Assembly (NCBI GenBank): GCA_003136595.1
Contig: PLEY01000168.1
Location: forward strand, 1-37,805
Length of the DNA stretch: 37,805 nucleotides
Direction: 5' to 3'
From: Burkholderiales bacterium
GTDB lineage: Bacteria; Pseudomonadota; Gammaproteobacteria; Burkholderiales; Burkholderiaceae_D
The notes under the pieces are model-generated. The model had not been told where the DNA came from. It did no database searches and worked only from the letters and a program-made list of their open reading frames with translations. Below, piece after piece: positions 1 to 8,625 of the stretch (position 1 is the stretch's first letter; the number at the start of each line of letters is the position of its first letter). Position numbers and translations under genes: made by a program.

Positions 1-390
1 GGCGGCAACGCCCTGAAGTTCTACGCCTCGGTCCGGCTGGACATCCGGCGCACTGGTTCGATCAAGAAGGGCGAGGAGGTGATCGGCTCGGAGACGAAGG
101 TGAAGGTGGTCAAGAACAAGGTTGCCCCACCCTTCAAATCGGCCCAATTCGATATCCTCTACGGTGAAGGCATCTCGCGCGAAGGCGAGATCGTCGACAT
201 GGGTGCAGAAGCCGACATCGTCCAGAAATCGGGCGCCTGGTATGCCTACAAGGGCGAGAAGATCGGGCAAGGCAAGGACAACGCAAGGGAATTCCTGCGC
301 GAGCATCCAGAAATCGCTCACGAGATCGAGAACAAGATCCGCGAGGAAATGGGGATCAAGCCCCTGGAGGCGCTTGCCGCATCAGAATGA
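1..390 (+). CDS. recA: RecA recombinase, C-terminal part (5' end outside window)
   Basis: This is the last 129 codons of RecA, the ATP-dependent strand-exchange protein of homologous recombination and the co-protease of the SOS response. The frame is open from base 1 and begins [17 protein letters not shown], which in E. coli RecA follows directly after DNA-binding loop L2. The rest matches the end of the core and the C-terminal domain ([40 protein letters not shown]). The ATPase core and the promoter lie upstream of the window. The stop codon overlaps the start of recX in an ATGA arrangement, so the two are probably co-transcribed and translationally coupled. Nothing looks damaged in the visible part. 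Confidence 0.98.
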   Translation, partial: GGNALKFYASVRLDIRRTGSIKKGEEVIGSETKVKVVKNKVAPPFKSAQFDILYGEGISREGEIVDMGAEADIVQKSGAWYAYKGEKIGQGKDNAREFLREHPEIAHEIENKIREEMGIKPLEALAASE

Positions 391-845
391 GAGGGGCAGG
401 GACCGGGCAGCTCTCGCTACGCCAGCGTGCGCTAGCTGCCCTTGCGCGCCGCGAGCATAGTCGATCGGAGCTCGCGCGCAAGCTTGCCCCTTACGCAAGT
501 GATGCGGGGGAGCTCGCCGGCCTGCTCGACGAACTGGAGCGCGGAAAGCTGCTCTCGGCAAGGCGCTTTGCCGAAAGCCTCGTGCATCGGCGTCAGGAGC
601 GTTACGGCAACCAGCGCATCGCGCTTGAGCTCAAGGAGCACCACCTCGATCCCGAACTGGTGTCGGGCCAGTTGCAGTTGCTGGCCGGCAGCGAGATCGA
701 ACGCTGTAGAGCGGTCTGGGCCAAGAAATTCACCGGCCCTGCGGCCAACTTTCCCGAACGCGCCAAACAGGCCCGATTCCTCTCCCAACGCGGCTTTAGC
801 CCGCGCGCCATAGCGGCGGTGCTTGGGGATTCCGAGGCAGATTAA
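387..845 (+). CDS. recX: Regulatory protein RecX
   Basis: A 152-residue protein of RecX type: a small helical-repeat protein that binds RecA filaments and limits their activity. Visible family features are the N-terminal [18 protein letters not shown] segment, the repeated short helical modules and a [18 protein letters not shown] stretch typical of the middle of RecX. Length fits the family. The ATG overlaps the recA stop by four bases; no good ribosome-binding site precedes it, so translation is probably coupled to recA. Position directly after recA is the standard arrangement in proteobacteria and supports the call. Confidence 0.95.
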   Translation: MRGAGTGQLSLRQRALAALARREHSRSELARKLAPYASDAGELAGLLDELERGKLLSARRFAESLVHRRQERYGNQRIALELKEHHLDPELVSGQLQLLAGSEIERCRAVWAKKFTGPAANFPERAKQARFLSQRGFSPRAIAAVLGDSEAD

Positions 846-957
846 GGCGTCCCGAGAATGCTGCGACGCAACGTAAACGCACCTGCCTATGCTATGATTT
901 TGCCTTGTCTGAAGTCTCCGCCGTGCCGGACATTTCCCTCCCCTCCCCAGCCGCGTC

Positions 958-1587
958 ATGCCACTTGCGCCGTCAAACCGGCAACTCATACACACGCGCT
1001 CGATCTCCGTCCATGCGTTTCGGCGCGACGACGGTCTCTGGGATCTCGAAGCGCGCCTGGTTGATCTGAAGTCGCGCGACGTGCCGCTCGCGTCAGGGAT
1101 CCGGGCGCGGGGCATGCCCGTGCACGATATGACCCTGTGCGTGACCATAGACGAGCAACTCGTCATTGTCGCCGCGGGTGCCGCGTCCGATGCGACACCC
1201 TATCCGGGGCAGTGCGAGGCCATCACGCCCTCGTACGAGCGGCTCGTGGGCTTAAACCTGCTCAGGGGCTTTCGCGGCGCGGTGCGTGAACGCCTGGGTG
1301 GCACGGCCGGGTGCACGCATCTCACCGAACTGACCGCGGTGCTCCCCACGGCCGCAATACAGGCGTTCGCAGGCGAAGTCATTGACACCGGTGATGGTGC
1401 GCCGGGTCCTGCTGATGGGCAGGCCGCGCGCACCTCTCGACCATTCCAGATTGACCGCTGCCACGCACTGCGCGAGGACGGGCCCACCGTGCGGGAATAT
1501 TATCCAACATGGTACCGCGCCCCCGGGACAAACGCTGCGCCCTCCGATGATCCGTCCCCGTCGTGCTCTTCCAAGGAACCCGCATGA
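958..1587 (+). CDS. DUF2889 family protein of unknown function
   Basis: A 209-residue protein without signal peptide or membrane segment. The pattern [20 protein letters not shown], then PVHDM, then GCTHLTEL is what I recall of family DUF2889 (PF11136), which has no known function. The conserved part covers about residues 8-180; the last 30 residues are low complexity. There is no clear ribosome-binding site before the ATG. The stop overlaps the sucC start (ATGA at 1584-1587), so it is co-transcribed with, and perhaps coupled to, sucC. A small family member beside recX or sucC seems usual in betaproteobacteria; a metabolic role near succinyl-CoA synthetase would be a guess. Confidence 0.85.
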   Translation: MPLAPSNRQLIHTRSISVHAFRRDDGLWDLEARLVDLKSRDVPLASGIRARGMPVHDMTLCVTIDEQLVIVAAGAASDATPYPGQCEAITPSYERLVGLNLLRGFRGAVRERLGGTAGCTHLTELTAVLPTAAIQAFAGEVIDTGDGAPGPADGQAARTSRPFQIDRCHALREDGPTVREYYPTWYRAPGTNAAPSDDPSPSCSSKEPA

Positions 1588-2759
1588 AAATCCACGAATA
1601 TCAGGGCAAGGAGATTTTGAAGAAATTCGGGGTCCCGGTGCCACGCAGCATTGCCGTGTTCGGCGTCGACGAGGCCGTCGCCGCGGCCGAAACCCTGGGT
1701 GGGTCAGTCTGGGTCGTCAAGGCCCAGATCCATGCAGGAGGGCGCGGCAAGGGCGGCGGCGTCAAGGTCGCGAAATCGCTGGCCGAGGTCAGGCAGCGCG
1801 CGCTGGAGATTCTCGGGATGCAGCTGGTCACCCACCAGACCGGGCCTGCCGGCCAGAAGGTGCGCAGGCTTCTGATCGAAGAGGGCGCGGACATCCGCCG
1901 TGAGCTCTATGTCGGCATGGTCGTCGATCGCGTCACCCAGCGGGTTGCCCTGATGGCCTCCTCCGAGGGCGGCATGGACATCGAGGAGGTCGCAGCGCAC
2001 ACACCGGAGAAAATCTTCAAGGTTTTCATCGACCCGGCCACGGGTCTCTCAGACGCCGATGCCGACGACACGGCCCGAAAGATCGGGGTCCCCGAAGCCT
2101 CGCTTGCCGCCGCCAGGCGTGCCTTCCAGGGTCTGTACCAGGCCTTCTGGGACACGGATGCCTCGCTCGCTGAAATCAATCCGCTCATCCTGACCGGTGA
2201 TGGCCGCGTCATCGCGCTCGACGCGAAACTGAATTTTGATGACAACGCCTTGTTCCGCCATCCAGACATCGTGGCTCTGCGTGATCTCGATGAGGAAGAT
2301 CCCGCCGAGGTCCAGGCCTCGAAGTTCGATCTGTCCTACATCTCGCTCGACGGCAACATCGGCTGTCTCGTGAACGGGGCGGGGCTGGCGATGGCGACCA
2401 TGGATACGATCAAGCTCTTCGGCGGCGAGCCCGCCAACTTCCTGGACGTGGGCGGCGGAGCCACCACCGAGAAGGTCACCGAGGCCTTCAAGATCATGCT
2501 GACCAATCCGGGCCTAAAAGCCATCCTCGTGAACATCTTCGGGGGGATCATGAAGTGCGACACGATCGCCGAGGGCGTCATTGCCGCGTCCAAGGCTGTC
2601 GCGCTCAAGGTCCCTCTCGTGGTCCGGATGAAGGGCACCAACGAAGAACTCGGCAAGCAGATCCTGGCCGATTCCGGTCTGCCGATCATCACGGCCAACA
2701 ACATGACCGAGGCGGGTCAAAAAGTCGTCGCCGCAGCCCGTGGCGAGACCGTCCACTGA
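1584..2759 (+). CDS. sucC: Succinyl-CoA synthetase (ADP-forming), beta subunit
   Basis: 391 residues, the usual family length. With SucD it interconverts succinyl-CoA and succinate with phosphorylation of ADP in the citric acid cycle, in the cytoplasm. The N-terminal ATP-grasp half begins [20 protein letters not shown] and has the nucleotide-binding [17 protein letters not shown]; metal ligands lie in the EINPLILT segment; the C-terminal ligase/CoA half has [13 protein letters not shown] and [16 protein letters not shown]. The ATG at 1584 is preferred over an in-frame upstream start at 1563 because MKIHEYQGK is the conserved N terminus and AAGGAA lies just upstream. It is followed 39 bases later by sucD. 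Confidence 0.98.
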   Translation: MKIHEYQGKEILKKFGVPVPRSIAVFGVDEAVAAAETLGGSVWVVKAQIHAGGRGKGGGVKVAKSLAEVRQRALEILGMQLVTHQTGPAGQKVRRLLIEEGADIRRELYVGMVVDRVTQRVALMASSEGGMDIEEVAAHTPEKIFKVFIDPATGLSDADADDTARKIGVPEASLAAARRAFQGLYQAFWDTDASLAEINPLILTGDGRVIALDAKLNFDDNALFRHPDIVALRDLDEEDPAEVQASKFDLSYISLDGNIGCLVNGAGLAMATMDTIKLFGGEPANFLDVGGGATTEKVTEAFKIMLTNPGLKAILVNIFGGIMKCDTIAEGVIAASKAVALKVPLVVRMKGTNEELGKQILADSGLPIITANNMTEAGQKVVAAARGETVH

Positions 2760-2798
2760 GCCTGGCCGGGGTCATTCAACGCATCTGAGGGGAAGGCA

Positions 2799-3680
2799 AT
2801 GTCGATTCTGGTCAACAAGAACACGCGCGTGGTGACGCAGGGCATCACCGGGAAGACCGGGCAATTCCACACGCGCATGTGCCGCGACTATGCCAACGGC
2901 AGGAACTGCTTCGTCGCCGGAGTCAATCCGAAGAAGGCCGGAGAAGACTTCGAGGGCATTCCGATCTACGCGAACGTCAGCGAGGCCAAAGCCGCGACCG
3001 GGGCCAATGCATCGGTGATCTACGTGCCGCCACCCTTCGCGGCCGCGGCGATCTGGGAGGCGGTCGAGGCCGATCTCGACCTCGTCATCTGCATCACCGA
3101 GGGGATCCCAGTGAGGGACATGATCGAGATCCGCGACCGCATGCGCAAGGAGGGCCGCAGGACCGTCCTGGTTGGCCCCAATTGCCCGGGTGTGATCACT
3201 CCTGACGAGATCAAGATCGGCATCATGCCCGGTCACATCCACAAGAAAGGCCGCATCGGTGTGGTCTCGCGTTCCGGGACCCTGACCTACGAGGCGGTCG
3301 GCCAGCTGACCGAGCTGGGCCTTGGCCAGTCGAGTGCCGTGGGTATCGGGGGCGACCCGGTGAACGGCATCAAGCACATCGACGTCTTGAAGCTGTTCAA
3401 CGAGGATCCGGAAACCGATGCCGTCATCATGATCGGCGAGATCGGCGGATCGGACGAAGAAACGGCGGCGTACTGGGTCAAGGACAACATGCGTAAGCCC
3501 GTGGTCGGCTTCATCGCCGGGGTGACGGCGCCTCCGGGCAAGCGCATGGGCCACGCGGGCGCCATCATATCTGGGGGCACGGGAACGGCCCAGGCGAAGC
3601 TCGAAGTCATGTCGGACTGCGGCATCCGCGTGACCAAGAATCCGGGCGAAATGGGCAAGCTCCTGCAATCCGTCCTCTAG
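2799..3680 (+). CDS. sucD: Succinyl-CoA synthetase, alpha subunit
   Basis: 293 residues, typical of SucD, the subunit that binds CoA and carries the phosphorylated histidine. The N-terminal Rossmann fold shows [12 protein letters not shown]; the middle has [11 protein letters not shown]; the C-terminal [19 protein letters not shown] holds the active-site His that becomes phosphorylated. A good ribosome-binding site (GGGGAAGG) sits seven bases or less before the ATG. It forms an operon with sucC. No strong terminator follows: only small hairpins without a T-run are seen in the next 400 bases. Confidence 0.98.
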   Translation: MSILVNKNTRVVTQGITGKTGQFHTRMCRDYANGRNCFVAGVNPKKAGEDFEGIPIYANVSEAKAATGANASVIYVPPPFAAAAIWEAVEADLDLVICITEGIPVRDMIEIRDRMRKEGRRTVLVGPNCPGVITPDEIKIGIMPGHIHKKGRIGVVSRSGTLTYEAVGQLTELGLGQSSAVGIGGDPVNGIKHIDVLKLFNEDPETDAVIMIGEIGGSDEETAAYWVKDNMRKPVVGFIAGVTAPPGKRMGHAGAIISGGTGTAQAKLEVMSDCGIRVTKNPGEMGKLLQSVL

Positions 3681-4101
3681 GGCACTCACTGCCCGGGGAT
3701 TCGATCCCGTCGTCAGGGCGAGGCGGGACGGCACCGTCCATCGTCTGGCTCCGGCCGCTTATCGCGCCGACTTTACGCGGCGCCCCCAGTATGCGATTTT
3801 CATCGGGCAGCAAAGGTGTCCGCGCTGCGCGCGCGCGGTGCGGCTCATCCTGGCGTGGACCGCGCATGGTTTACCGAGTTTGGGAAGGTCCTCGCGTGCG
3901 GGAAATGGAACCTGTTGGATCGGTGCCAGAAACCTAGACATTCTCGGCGAAATCATTGACGAACTTGAGAATAAATTGTATCAATGCGGCTTAATCCACT
4001 GATTTTATGGGGTTTCGGCGCGCAACCGCCCGCGCGCATTGCCAGCGGTTCGATCGGCAAGGGGAAAATGTCTGTCGAACCGTAACGACTGGGAGACGCA
4101 G
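3681..4101. other. Intergenic region between sucD and the kinase operon
   Basis: 421 bases without a convincing gene; the short open frames here are arginine/proline-rich shadows. A GC-rich hairpin (GCGCCG / CGGCGC, 3764-3783) has no T-run after it and is only a weak terminator candidate for sucCD. The right end becomes AT-richer than its surroundings and holds the sigma-70-like promoter listed separately. Confidence 0.6.
3956..3984 (+). promoter_or_regulatory. Sigma-70-type promoter for the kinase/cAMP/pilus operon
   Basis: TTGACG (3956-3961) and TATCAA (3979-3984) are separated by exactly 17 bases. The first matches the -35 consensus at five of six positions and the second the -10 at four of six, in a locally AT-rich stretch. 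The predicted transcript would start near 3991, leaving about 110 bases of leader before the GTG at 4102. Confidence 0.6.
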
Positions 4102-6984
4102 GTGAAGGTACGGGGGGGCTTTTGGAAGACGGACTGGTTCCTCGGCGTCGTGGTCGTGGTCGTCGTCCTTTTCTTCAGCCGCAGCGATCTCCTTCAAAGT
4201 CTCGAGAACAAGGCCTACGACCTGGGCGTGCAGATGTCCTCGAAGGTCCCGTCCGATCAGGTCGCGATTATCGCAATCGACGATCAGAGCATCGCTAATA
4301 TTGGTCGCTGGCCCTGGTCACGCGATGTGCATGCGAAGATGATCGATCTGCTGGCCGGTGCCAAGGCCAAGGTGATCGGACACACGGTGTTTTTCTTCGA
4401 ACCCCAGCGCGACCCGGGCCTCGACTACATCGACAAGCTGGCCGAGATCTACAACAAGGAGGTCGCGCCCGGGTCTGACGGCTCCCCCTCGGCCAATGCC
4501 GCCAATCTGGCGCCGTTCGGACAGGTGCTGCGCGATGCCGAGATCAACCTCAACACCGACAGGAAGCTCGCCGAGAGCATCACCAACGCGGGCAATGTCG
4601 TCCTGCCGATGACCTTCATTCTTGGCGACCCGAACGGGCGACCTGACAGCGCCATGCCGGCGTCCATCGCCCGCTTTAGCCTGGCAGATTCAAGCGGCGA
4701 TCTGCTGCCTGGCAAAGCCGAGCAGCATCCTCTTGAGGTGCTCGCAGCGCCCGCTGCCGGTATCGGCTTTCTGAATACCACTGCCGATTCGGACGGGGGC
4801 ATCCGCGCCGAGCCCCTCATGGTGCGCTATTTCGACCGCGACTTTCCGGCGTTCGCGCTCATGATCGCGGCCAAGAGCCTGAACCTGACGATCCAGGACG
4901 TGAAAGTGAAGGCGGGCGAGGGTGTGGACCTCGGTCGCCTGTCGATCAAGACCGATGCGCAAGGCCGCATGCTGACCCACTTCTACAAGGATCGCGATGG
5001 CAAGCCGGCTTTCCAGGAGGACTCGTTCTACGACGTGCTCACCGGCAAGATTCCCGCCCAGAAGTATGCGGGCAAGATCGTTCTGATCGGAGCGACCGCG
5101 CAGGGCGTGGGCACCAGCTTTCCGACACCTGTCGCGCCGGACGTGGCACCGGTGGTGGGGCTTGCCCACTCGGTAACGAGCATCCTATCCGAGCAGTTCT
5201 ACGTCGCACCGTGGTGGGGTCTCATCGTCGAGCTCGCCGTCGGCCTTCTGATTGCGGCGTACCTGATCGTCCTGTTGCCGAGGCTGCGCGCCGGCATGGG
5301 TGCGGGCGTGACGGCGGCAATCCTCGCGGCCCTCCTCGCGACCCATTTCGCGCTCATGATCGGGCCCGGGATGTGGCTGCACCTGATGGTGCCCGCGACG
5401 CTGCTGGTCATCGGACACCTGGCCTTGACCACCAAACGCTTCCTGGTGACGGAGGCAGGCAAGGACAAGTCTGACCTCGAATCGGCTGAGTCGAACCGGA
5501 TGCTCGGTCTCGCCTTCCAGGGCCAGGGTCAGCTCGACATGGCCTATGAGAAGTTTCGCAAGTGTCCGCTCGATGATTCCGTCATGGAGAACCTCTACAA
5601 CCTCGCCCTGGACTTTGAGCGCAAGCGCCAGTTCAACAAGGCGCAGGGTGTCTACGAGTACATGTCTTCGTACAATCCGAAGTTCCGCGACCTCGCCTCG
5701 AAACTCGCGCGCGCGAAGACCATGTCGGAGACCATCATCCTCGGGGGATCGAACACGCGGACCAACGCCAGTCTCATCTCGGGCGACGCCGGCGGTACGG
5801 TTGAGAAACCCATGCTCGGGCGCTACCAGGTCGAAAAGGAACTCGGCAAGGGCGCCATGGGGGTCGTCTATCTGGGCAAGGATCCGAAGATCGGACGGGT
5901 CGTCGCAATCAAGACCATGGCGCTCGCCCAGGAGTTCGAGCCCGACGAGTTGCAGGACGTCAAGGAGCGCTTCTTCCGCGAGGCGGAGACCGCCGGACGC
6001 CTGAATCACCCGAACATCGTCACGATTTTTGATGCCGGCGAGGAGCACGACCTCGCCTACATCGCCATGGAGTTCTTAAAGGGCAAGGACCTGGTCCCGT
6101 ACACCAAGCCCGACAATCTGCTCCCTCTCGAGCGCGTGGTCAGCATCCACGCGCGGGTCGCAGAGGCCTTGGCCTATGCGCACCGCCAAAACGTCGTGCA
6201 CCGGGACATCAAACCGGCCAACATGATGTATGAACCTGAGAGCGATACGGTGAAGGTCACTGATTTTGGGATTGCGCGCATCACCGACTCGTCGCGCACC
6301 AAGACCGGCATGGTGCTGGGAACGCCATCCTATATGTCCCCCGAGCAGCTCTCGGGCATGAAGATCGACGGACGCTCTGACCTGTTCTCGCTGGCGGTGA
6401 GCCTCTTCCAGATGTCCTGCGGCCGGCTGCCCTTCGTCGCCGACTCGATGGCGCAACTGATGTTCAAGATCGCCAACGAGGAAGCGCCTGACGTGCGCAC
6501 CTACAACAGCGCCATCCCCGAATCGCTTGCCACCGCCATCCGGCGCGGCATGGCGAAGAACATCGACGAGCGCTACCAGAACGGCGAGGAGATGGCGAAC
6601 GATTTGCGCGCCGTCTACGGTGCAGCCACGTCCGCGGGTATGCCCGCTGTCACCTCCACGGGCATATCGTCCGCCGCGTCCCTCGCGCGTGCCCCGTCCA
6701 CCGCGCCCGCGGCACCCGTTGCCTCGAATCCCGAGAACCATCCGATGGAGGCGACGCTCGTGTCCGCCGCGCGTCCCGTGGTCCAGGACCAGTCCGCCAT
6801 GGCGGCCACGCAGGTGTTACCCCTCGCCACGCAGCCGGCACACCCTGCCGCGGCCACTGCAAACGCCGCAAACACTTCCCCTGTGGGCGCCGCCGGCGAT
6901 GCGGCCCCCAAGACAGGGGCCTCGACACAACAACCTGAAAGTCCAACCGGGGGTGGGACGACCCATGTGGATTTCGAGCTCTAA
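4102..6984 (+). CDS. Membrane CHASE2-sensor Ser/Thr protein kinase
   Basis: 960 residues. Order: membrane segment (7-27), CHASE2 extracytoplasmic sensor (to about 365, with AIDDQS, GRWPWSRD at 68 and GKIVLIGA at 324), three membrane segments (371-445), a short TPR-like helical region (466-540), a complete eukaryotic-type kinase domain (573-840) and an Ala/Pro-rich tail. Kinase residues are intact: glycine loop GKGAMGVVY (582), Lys604, HRDIKPAN (His700, Asp702) and DFG (721). So it should be an active kinase driven by a periplasmic signal. Start: the GTG at 4102 has GGGAGA five bases upstream; a TTG at 4039 is the alternative. It is followed at once by a PP2C phosphatase and an FHA protein, its natural partners. 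The tail carries threonines (885, 903) in a repeated T-x-V motif. The ligand is unknown. Confidence 0.93.
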   Translation: MKVRGGFWKTDWFLGVVVVVVVLFFSRSDLLQSLENKAYDLGVQMSSKVPSDQVAIIAIDDQSIANIGRWPWSRDVHAKMIDLLAGAKAKVIGHTVFFFEPQRDPGLDYIDKLAEIYNKEVAPGSDGSPSANAANLAPFGQVLRDAEINLNTDRKLAESITNAGNVVLPMTFILGDPNGRPDSAMPASIARFSLADSSGDLLPGKAEQHPLEVLAAPAAGIGFLNTTADSDGGIRAEPLMVRYFDRDFPAFALMIAAKSLNLTIQDVKVKAGEGVDLGRLSIKTDAQGRMLTHFYKDRDGKPAFQEDSFYDVLTGKIPAQKYAGKIVLIGATAQGVGTSFPTPVAPDVAPVVGLAHSVTSILSEQFYVAPWWGLIVELAVGLLIAAYLIVLLPRLRAGMGAGVTAAILAALLATHFALMIGPGMWLHLMVPATLLVIGHLALTTKRFLVTEAGKDKSDLESAESNRMLGLAFQGQGQLDMAYEKFRKCPLDDSVMENLYNLALDFERKRQFNKAQGVYEYMSSYNPKFRDLASKLARAKTMSETIILGGSNTRTNASLISGDAGGTVEKPMLGRYQVEKELGKGAMGVVYLGKDPKIGRVVAIKTMALAQEFEPDELQDVKERFFREAETAGRLNHPNIVTIFDAGEEHDLAYIAMEFLKGKDLVPYTKPDNLLPLERVVSIHARVAEALAYAHRQNVVHRDIKPANMMYEPESDTVKVTDFGIARITDSSRTKTGMVLGTPSYMSPEQLSGMKIDGRSDLFSLAVSLFQMSCGRLPFVADSMAQLMFKIANEEAPDVRTYNSAIPESLATAIRRGMAKNIDERYQNGEEMANDLRAVYGAATSAGMPAVTSTGISSAASLARAPSTAPAAPVASNPENHPMEATLVSAARPVVQDQSAMAATQVLPLATQPAHPAAATANAANTSPVGAAGDAAPKTGASTQQPESPTGGGTTHVDFEL

Positions 6985-6992
6985 GGCCGCGC

Positions 6993-7811
6993 ATGAAGCT
7001 GAATGTCGAGCTCGAGGTTGCATTCAAGAGCCACTCCGGAATGGTGCGCTCTCACAATGAGGACTCCGTGGCGATCGCGCCGGAAGTAGGGCTCGCCATC
7101 CTTGCCGACGGCATGGGGGGCTATAACGCCGGCGAGGTCGCAAGCGGCATGGCCACGGCCGTCTTGAAGAACGATCTGATTGCGGATCTGAATGAGTGGT
7201 ACCGGGAATTGACGCGCAAGGGAACGGCCAAGCTGCATACCCTGCTGCAGGCCCGGGTTGACGGCGCCAATACGGCGATTTTCCAGTCTGCCCAGAGCCA
7301 GCCGCAGTATGCGGGGATGGGCACGACGCTGGTCATGGGACTATTTCGCGACCAGTCCGTCACGGCGCTGCATATCGGCGACTCCCGCATGTACCGTCTG
7401 CGGGGTGATGAGTTCGTGCAGATCACGCGCGATCATTCGCTCTTGCAAGATCAAATTGACGCTGGCATGGTAACGCCAGAGCAGGCCAAGCTGTCGATGA
7501 ACAAAAACCTGGTGACCCGGGCGCTGGGTGTGGATCCGACCGTCGAGGCAGAGATCCATGATTTTGAAACGGAACCGGGGGATATCTATCTGCTGTGCTC
7601 GGATGGTCTGTCGGACATGGTGCCTGAGGAAGAGATCCAGCAGACCCTGCAAATGCTGGGCGCGAATCTGGAACTCGCATCAGACACCCTCATACAGAAG
7701 GCCAACGACTACGGTGGACGTGATAACGTATCCGTCATATTGGTAAAGGTTCAACCGAACAGCAGGGCGTCGCGCAATATTTTCGCCCGGTTCATCAATT
7801 GGCTGAAATAG
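6993..7811 (+). CDS. PP2C-family Ser/Thr protein phosphatase
   Basis: 272 residues, single-domain, cytoplasmic, of the bacterial PP2C/Stp type. The metal-dependent active site is complete: HNEDS (21-25), DGMGG (Asp39), GDSRMY (Asp130), CSDGLSD (Asp204) and GGRDN (Asp244). It should remove phosphate from Ser/Thr, presumably from the kinase encoded eight bases upstream and from its targets. An AAGG element precedes the ATG. The pairing of eukaryotic-type kinase and PP2C phosphatase is common in bacteria; the exact substrates cannot be read from sequence. Confidence 0.95.
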   Translation: MKLNVELEVAFKSHSGMVRSHNEDSVAIAPEVGLAILADGMGGYNAGEVASGMATAVLKNDLIADLNEWYRELTRKGTAKLHTLLQARVDGANTAIFQSAQSQPQYAGMGTTLVMGLFRDQSVTALHIGDSRMYRLRGDEFVQITRDHSLLQDQIDAGMVTPEQAKLSMNKNLVTRALGVDPTVEAEIHDFETEPGDIYLLCSDGLSDMVPEEEIQQTLQMLGANLELASDTLIQKANDYGGRDNVSVILVKVQPNSRASRNIFARFINWLK

Positions 7812-7822
7812 CGGAGTAACTC

Positions 7823-8560
7823 ATGGCAAAGCTGATCCTCTCCATGGATGGTCTGGTGTTAAAGGAAGTTCCTCTCACCAAGGAACGTACGACCATCGGA
7901 CGTCGACCCCATAACGACATCGTCATCGACAATCTGGCGGTCAGCGGCGAGCATGCCGTGATCGTCACGATTCTCAACGACTCGTTTCTTGAGGACCTCG
8001 GATCCACCAACGGCACGATGGTGAACAGCCAGCCGATCAAGAAGCACTTCCTACAGAACAACGACATGGTCGAGCTCGGCAAGTACAAGCTCAAGTTCGT
8101 GGCCGACGCGGCACGCGCGACCTCGGCCAACGACTTCGAGAAGACAATGGTCCTGCGGCCCGGAATGATGCCCAAGCCCGCGACCCCGGCGGCTGCGGCG
8201 CCGGCTGCGGCGGCGTTCAGCCCGACCACGACCCAACCGCAGGCCCAGCCGGCGGGTGCGGCCCCCGCGCCCCCACCCGTGGCTGCCGCCGCAGCGGGGC
8301 CGCAGGCCGTCATCCAGATCCTGAACGGACCGAACGCCGGCAAGGAACTGTCCCTGACCAAGGCGCTCACCACCCTTGGCCGGCCGGGCGTCCAGGTGGC
8401 GGTGATCACGCGCCGGCCACAGGGATATTTCATCACCCACGTCGAGGGCGCGACCTTCCCGGTCGTCAATGGCAAGACGCTGACGCTCGAGGCGCACGCC
8501 CTGAACAACCACGACATTCTTGAGCTCTCCGGAACAAAGATGGAATTTTTCTTCAAGTGA
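7823..8560 (+). CDS. FHA-domain phosphothreonine-binding protein
   Basis: 245 residues, cytoplasmic. The N-terminal FHA domain (about 1-95) keeps the phosphothreonine-contacting residues: GRR (26-28), SGEH (Ser41, His44) and GSTNG (Asn63). A linker rich in Ala, Pro and Gln (110-160) contains the segment FEKTMVLRP with Thr108. A second domain (165-245, LNGPNAGKELSL, LGRPG, VVNGKTL) looks FHA-like but lacks the Ser/His pair, so it is probably a degenerate FHA used for protein contact. ATG has GGAG upstream and lies 11 bases after the phosphatase. It is probably the reader of the kinase/phosphatase pair, in the way GarA-type FHA proteins serve other bacterial kinases (inference). Confidence 0.92.
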   Translation: MAKLILSMDGLVLKEVPLTKERTTIGRRPHNDIVIDNLAVSGEHAVIVTILNDSFLEDLGSTNGTMVNSQPIKKHFLQNNDMVELGKYKLKFVADAARATSANDFEKTMVLRPGMMPKPATPAAAAPAAAAFSPTTTQPQAQPAGAAPAPPPVAAAAAGPQAVIQILNGPNAGKELSLTKALTTLGRPGVQVAVITRRPQGYFITHVEGATFPVVNGKTLTLEAHALNNHDILELSGTKMEFFFK

Positions 8561-8625
8561 ACTGCGCGGGGCATCGTCACGGCTACGTGTTTCTTCAATG
8601 AGCTGACGCGTTTTTCCCGCGAATC

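Noticed and set aside
432-1166. Minus-strand open frame of 244 codons over recX and the following gap
   Set aside because: It is antisense to recX, its translation has no recognisable domain and is Arg/Ser-rich; a shadow of GC-rich codon use.
2772-3734. Minus-strand open frame of 320 codons opposite sucD
   Set aside because: Fully antisense to a certain gene; composition rich in His, Asp and Arg typical of GC-rich shadows.
5185-6048. Minus-strand open frame of 287 codons opposite the kinase
   Set aside because: Antisense to well-supported domains, no domain of its own, no ribosome-binding site.
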